Made by a program: the position numbers and the translations under genes. The notes under the pieces were generated by a model, which saw nothing but the letters and a program-made list of their open reading frames with translations, had not been told where the DNA came from and ran no database searches. A stretch of DNA of 46,852 nucleotides from Pirellulales bacterium (GTDB lineage: Bacteria > Planctomycetota > Planctomycetia > Pirellulales > Pirellulaceae), in the NCBI GenBank assembly GCA_022451045.1, contig JAKUOW010000012.1:1-46852 (forward strand), read 5' to 3'. The number at the start of each line of letters is the position of its first letter. Positions within the stretch are counted from its first letter, which is position 1. Shown here piece after piece: positions 44,071 through 46,852 of this stretch.

Positions 44071-45963
44071 ATGTGCGGTATTACCGGAAGCGTTTGGAGA
44101 GATCCAAGTAAACGGATCTCAAGAGAAACACTTAGTCGAATGGCAAGTGTCCTTCAGCATCGTGGTCCGGACGATGCACAGGAATTTGTTACCTCGTCAA
44201 ATGCTGCGGGCGTAGCTTTTGGATTCCGCCGTCTTGCAATTATCGATCTCAATACGGGACAACAACCTGTAACAAACGATGACAAATCCGTTGTCATCAT
44301 GTTGAACGGTGAGATCTACAATTATCTGGAATTGAGGCAGCTTCTCGAATCTAAAGGCTATCGTTTTCACACGGCGGGTGACTCTGAAGTCATCGTACAC
44401 ATGTATAGTGAATATGGCACCGAGTGCTTCAGCAAGCTCAATGGAATGTTTGCTATCGCAATCTGGGATGATCGTCGTAAGAAACTCGTTCTTGCTCGAG
44501 ACCGCCTCGGTCAAAAACCACTCTACTTCTGGGCGGAAAACCAACGACTGTCGTTTGCCAGCGAGCTGAAGTCGCTATTCGAGATTCCAGATTGCCCACG
44601 TAAAATAAACCAACAGGCATTACATGAGTATTTGGTTTATCAATATGTACCGTACCCTCACTGCATCGTAGACGGTTTAAGTAAACTATCCCCGGGACAC
44701 TTCTTGGTGTTCGATGAAAGTGGAATCTCAACATCAGCTTATTGGGAATTGCCGACAACGGAATCGACCGTTTCCGAACGAGAACTCCACGAACAACTTT
44801 CGGAGATGTTGGAAGAGTCAGTCAAGCTCCGTATGCAAAGTGATGTACCGCTCGGAGCATTCCTATCCGGGGGAGTCGATTCTTCATTGATCGTTGCACT
44901 AATGCAACGTAATAGTAATGAACGCATTAAGACATACTCAATCGGGTTCCCTGTCCAGGAGTACGATGAGACATCGCATGCACGAGCGGTCGCGAAGCAC
45001 TTAAACACGGATCATCATGAGTTCCAAGTTACCCCTAGTGCCACTGAAATCTTGCCTAAGCTAGTTTGGCATTACGACGAACCTCTTGCCGACAGCTCGG
45101 CTATCCCCACCTGGTATGTATCACAAATGACACGGCAAAAAGTGACCGTCGCATTGTCAGGCGACGGCGGCGACGAGTTATTTGCTGGTTATCCGCGATA
45201 CCACGCAGTGGAGTTGGCACGGAAAATTGAACGTTGGCCCGGCCTCAAGTGGTTGCTCGGCAGCCAGTTTTGGAATTTCCTGCCAGGATCTTCACGGTAC
45301 AAATCACGCATGCGACGTCTTAAAAAATTTATCCGTCCATTACGCAAACCAGCGATGCAAAGATATCTAAGTTGGATCAGCATCTTTCCGATCGAAGAGA
45401 GAGACTTGTTCTATACGTCGGACTTTAAAAATGCAATCAAAACACATGATGTATCCGAATCATTTGCTCAGCAACATAGTCGCTTCAGTCATCGAGATCC
45501 GGTCACTGCTATTTCACTAGCTGACCTGCATACATACCTGCCTGGAGATTTAATGTCCAAGGTGGATATCGCCAGCATGGGTAATAGTCTGGAGGTGAGG
45601 CAACCATTTCTTGATTATCGTGTAGCTGAGCTTGCGGCACAGATTCCGATTTCATTGAAGTTCTCGAAAGGTCGTGGAAAACAGATTCTCCGGAACGTAT
45701 TTGGAGATCTGCTACCAGAGGAAATCTGGGATCGACCAAAAATGGGGTTTGGTGTACCGATGGATCATTGGTTGAAAACAGACCTGAACGAGCTAATGCA
45801 CGATACACTCCTTAACGGAACTCCAACAGTATGCCGGTACATTGAGCAGGATTCTATCAAGAGAATGGTTTCAGATCATGTGAACGGTCGTCAGGACAAC
45901 AGTCAGCGACTGTGGTCTCTGCTCGTCTTACAAAATTGGATGGACCTTTGGAATATCAACTAG
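44071..45963 (+). CDS. asnB: Glutamine-hydrolysing asparagine synthetase
   Basis: The 630-residue enzyme makes asparagine from aspartate, glutamine and ATP. The glutaminase domain starts at Met-Cys2 (MCGITGSV), with RRLAIIDLNTGQQPV, MLNGEIYNYLELR and the GDSEV block. The synthetase domain has the PP-loop SGGVDSS at 266-272 and LSGDGGDELFAGYPRY. Within surface-glycan loci such AsnB-type proteins often modify a nucleotide sugar or amidate a polymer, so the exact substrate is uncertain. It follows the two glycosyltransferases after 132 bases. Its last 36 bases overlap a convergent gene. Confidence 0.93.
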   Translation: MCGITGSVWRDPSKRISRETLSRMASVLQHRGPDDAQEFVTSSNAAGVAFGFRRLAIIDLNTGQQPVTNDDKSVVIMLNGEIYNYLELRQLLESKGYRFHTAGDSEVIVHMYSEYGTECFSKLNGMFAIAIWDDRRKKLVLARDRLGQKPLYFWAENQRLSFASELKSLFEIPDCPRKINQQALHEYLVYQYVPYPHCIVDGLSKLSPGHFLVFDESGISTSAYWELPTTESTVSERELHEQLSEMLEESVKLRMQSDVPLGAFLSGGVDSSLIVALMQRNSNERIKTYSIGFPVQEYDETSHARAVAKHLNTDHHEFQVTPSATEILPKLVWHYDEPLADSSAIPTWYVSQMTRQKVTVALSGDGGDELFAGYPRYHAVELARKIERWPGLKWLLGSQFWNFLPGSSRYKSRMRRLKKFIRPLRKPAMQRYLSWISIFPIEERDLFYTSDFKNAIKTHDVSESFAQQHSRFSHRDPVTAISLADLHTYLPGDLMSKVDIASMGNSLEVRQPFLDYRVAELAAQIPISLKFSKGRGKQILRNVFGDLLPEEIWDRPKMGFGVPMDHWLKTDLNELMHDTLLNGTPTVCRYIEQDSIKRMVSDHVNGRQDNSQRLWSLLVLQNWMDLWNIN

Positions 45964-46852
45964 GCCGTCAAAGAGTTTAACGGGCCAAGGTGAAAACGGT
46001 TGGATGAAGTCTCGGTCGGCATCTGTTGCAACAAAGACAATGGCATCCTCGGGTGGAATAGCGGATAGATCCAAGTCTCCTTTGTGCCGGTATTCTTGCT
46101 CTACGGTCCAATCAATCCTCTCACCGTTAGACTGAAAGTACGGGCGTTGTGAGTCGGTCAGCCCTTGCCATGTATCTTCATTTCCATAACGCACCTTGGC
46201 GACTTTGTTTGAAAGCCAGGCCTGATTTATACAGATTCCAAACGGCGCAAAATCCCATCGCCGTCTGTGGCTACGAAATGTTCTTAGTTGCGGCCATTTA
46301 TCTAGTGGAACGGCAGTAAACGAGACCATTTTATGACCACCTCGAATCGTCGTTGAGCTAGCCCTTAGCTTCTGTTCATACACAATCTTAAAAAGGACTC
46401 GCTCTGAGGTGTGCCGTGAATGAGGATCGAGCCGAACTAGTTTCTTGTGCCACATTGAATGTGACTCATCGCTATAGGGTCCATCGATTGCCCGTGTAAA
46501 GTGGCTGAGGTATTCCTCTTCCTTATACCACTGAGGTAACTCGAGAACATCTGCCGTTTGAATTGAGACTGGATATGTCTTATTTGGCCAATTATCTATG
46601 AGGGATTGGATATTACCTTTTCCTGAATTGTTAAGTACTAAAACATCATTACTCGTGTAGAAATTCCAGCAATCTCTCATTGGTACTCCGGGGAGTTGGT
46701 CCGTCAGCAACTCGGAGTCTGCAATTACAAGCAATTTGCCTACACAACAACTATTCTCTGCCAAAGAATCATCTTCGGTTAGGACTTTTAGTGCGGATGA
46801 CAAAGATGAATTTAATTGAGTAACAGAAACATCGAGCCAGGGTTGTTCGTAA
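45928..46852 (-). CDS. Unknown protein, N-terminus outside the window
   Basis: The minus-strand frame stays open to the right edge, so the start lies beyond 46852; the codon at 46803 is only an internal TTG. The visible part is over 300 residues. I cannot assign a family. The pattern GGHKMVSFTAVPLDKW, then RRRWDFAPFGICINQAWL, YGNEDTW, and IDWTVEQEYRHKGDLD loosely recalls the DUF2971/AbiGi group of small cytosolic proteins, some linked to phage defence. That is a weak memory-based resemblance. No membrane segment is visible. Its 3' end overlaps asnB by 36 bases in convergent orientation. Confidence 0.6.
   Translation of the reverse strand, partial: YEQPWLDVSVTQLNSSLSSALKVLTEDDSLAENSCCVGKLLVIADSELLTDQLPGVPMRDCWNFYTSNDVLVLNNSGKGNIQSLIDNWPNKTYPVSIQTADVLELPQWYKEEEYLSHFTRAIDGPYSDESHSMWHKKLVRLDPHSRHTSERVLFKIVYEQKLRASSTTIRGGHKMVSFTAVPLDKWPQLRTFRSHRRRWDFAPFGICINQAWLSNKVAKVRYGNEDTWQGLTDSQRPYFQSNGERIDWTVEQEYRHKGDLDLSAIPPEDAIVFVATDADRDFIQPFSPWPVKLFDGLVDIPKVHPIL

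Noticed and set aside
1-46852. CRISPR arrays, insertion sequences and prophage genes
   Set aside because: No direct-repeat/spacer array, transposase or phage structural gene was found; the only direct repeats are the in-frame acidic codon units.

Overview
The window is a chromosomal segment of a bacterium that most resembles a Planctomycetota member (possibly Pirellulales-like). This is inferred from an EF-G2-type factor in the str position, a long multi-membrane-segment SecE, acidic extensions on several ribosomal proteins, a reduced spc/alpha gene set, Kdo-pathway genes and moderate GC. I ran no database search, so the phylum call is an inference.

Positions 1-13.3 kb hold secE-nusG-rplK-rplA-rplJ-rplL-rpoB-rpoC, all on the plus strand. 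Several intergenic gaps here carry strong inverted repeats, and a 560-base structured leader precedes rpoB. Positions 13.5-16.7 kb hold the str block (rpsL, rpsG, terminator, EF-G2-like gene, no tuf). Positions 16.8-28.6 kb hold the S10 and spc blocks from rpsJ to secY, without rpmD. Positions 28.6-32.7 kb hold adk, rpmJ, rpsM, rpsK, rpoA and rplQ, without map, infA or rpsD, and end at a clear terminator. NusG (N-terminus), L10, S17 and L17 (C-termini) carry long Ala/Asp/Glu/Ser extensions. Those of nusG and rplJ are built from the same 48-bp DNA repeat.

After the rplQ terminator the window becomes mixed: an HExxH protein, a small lipoprotein, class II fructose-bisphosphate aldolase, and an operon of kdsD, kdsC and a very long OstA/LptA-like membrane-anchored protein. 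A minus-strand esterase-like hydrolase converges on that operon. Then follow hypoxanthine phosphoribosyltransferase, two GT4-type glycosyltransferases, and a glutamine-hydrolysing asparagine synthetase. A minus-strand unknown gene runs off the right edge.

The first 32.7 kb supplies RNA polymerase (alpha, beta, beta'), NusG, the Sec core (SecY, SecE), most large- and small-subunit ribosomal proteins and one translational GTPase. The last 14 kb points to a lipopolysaccharide outer membrane (Kdo-precursor enzymes plus a candidate transport bridge) and surface-glycan assembly.
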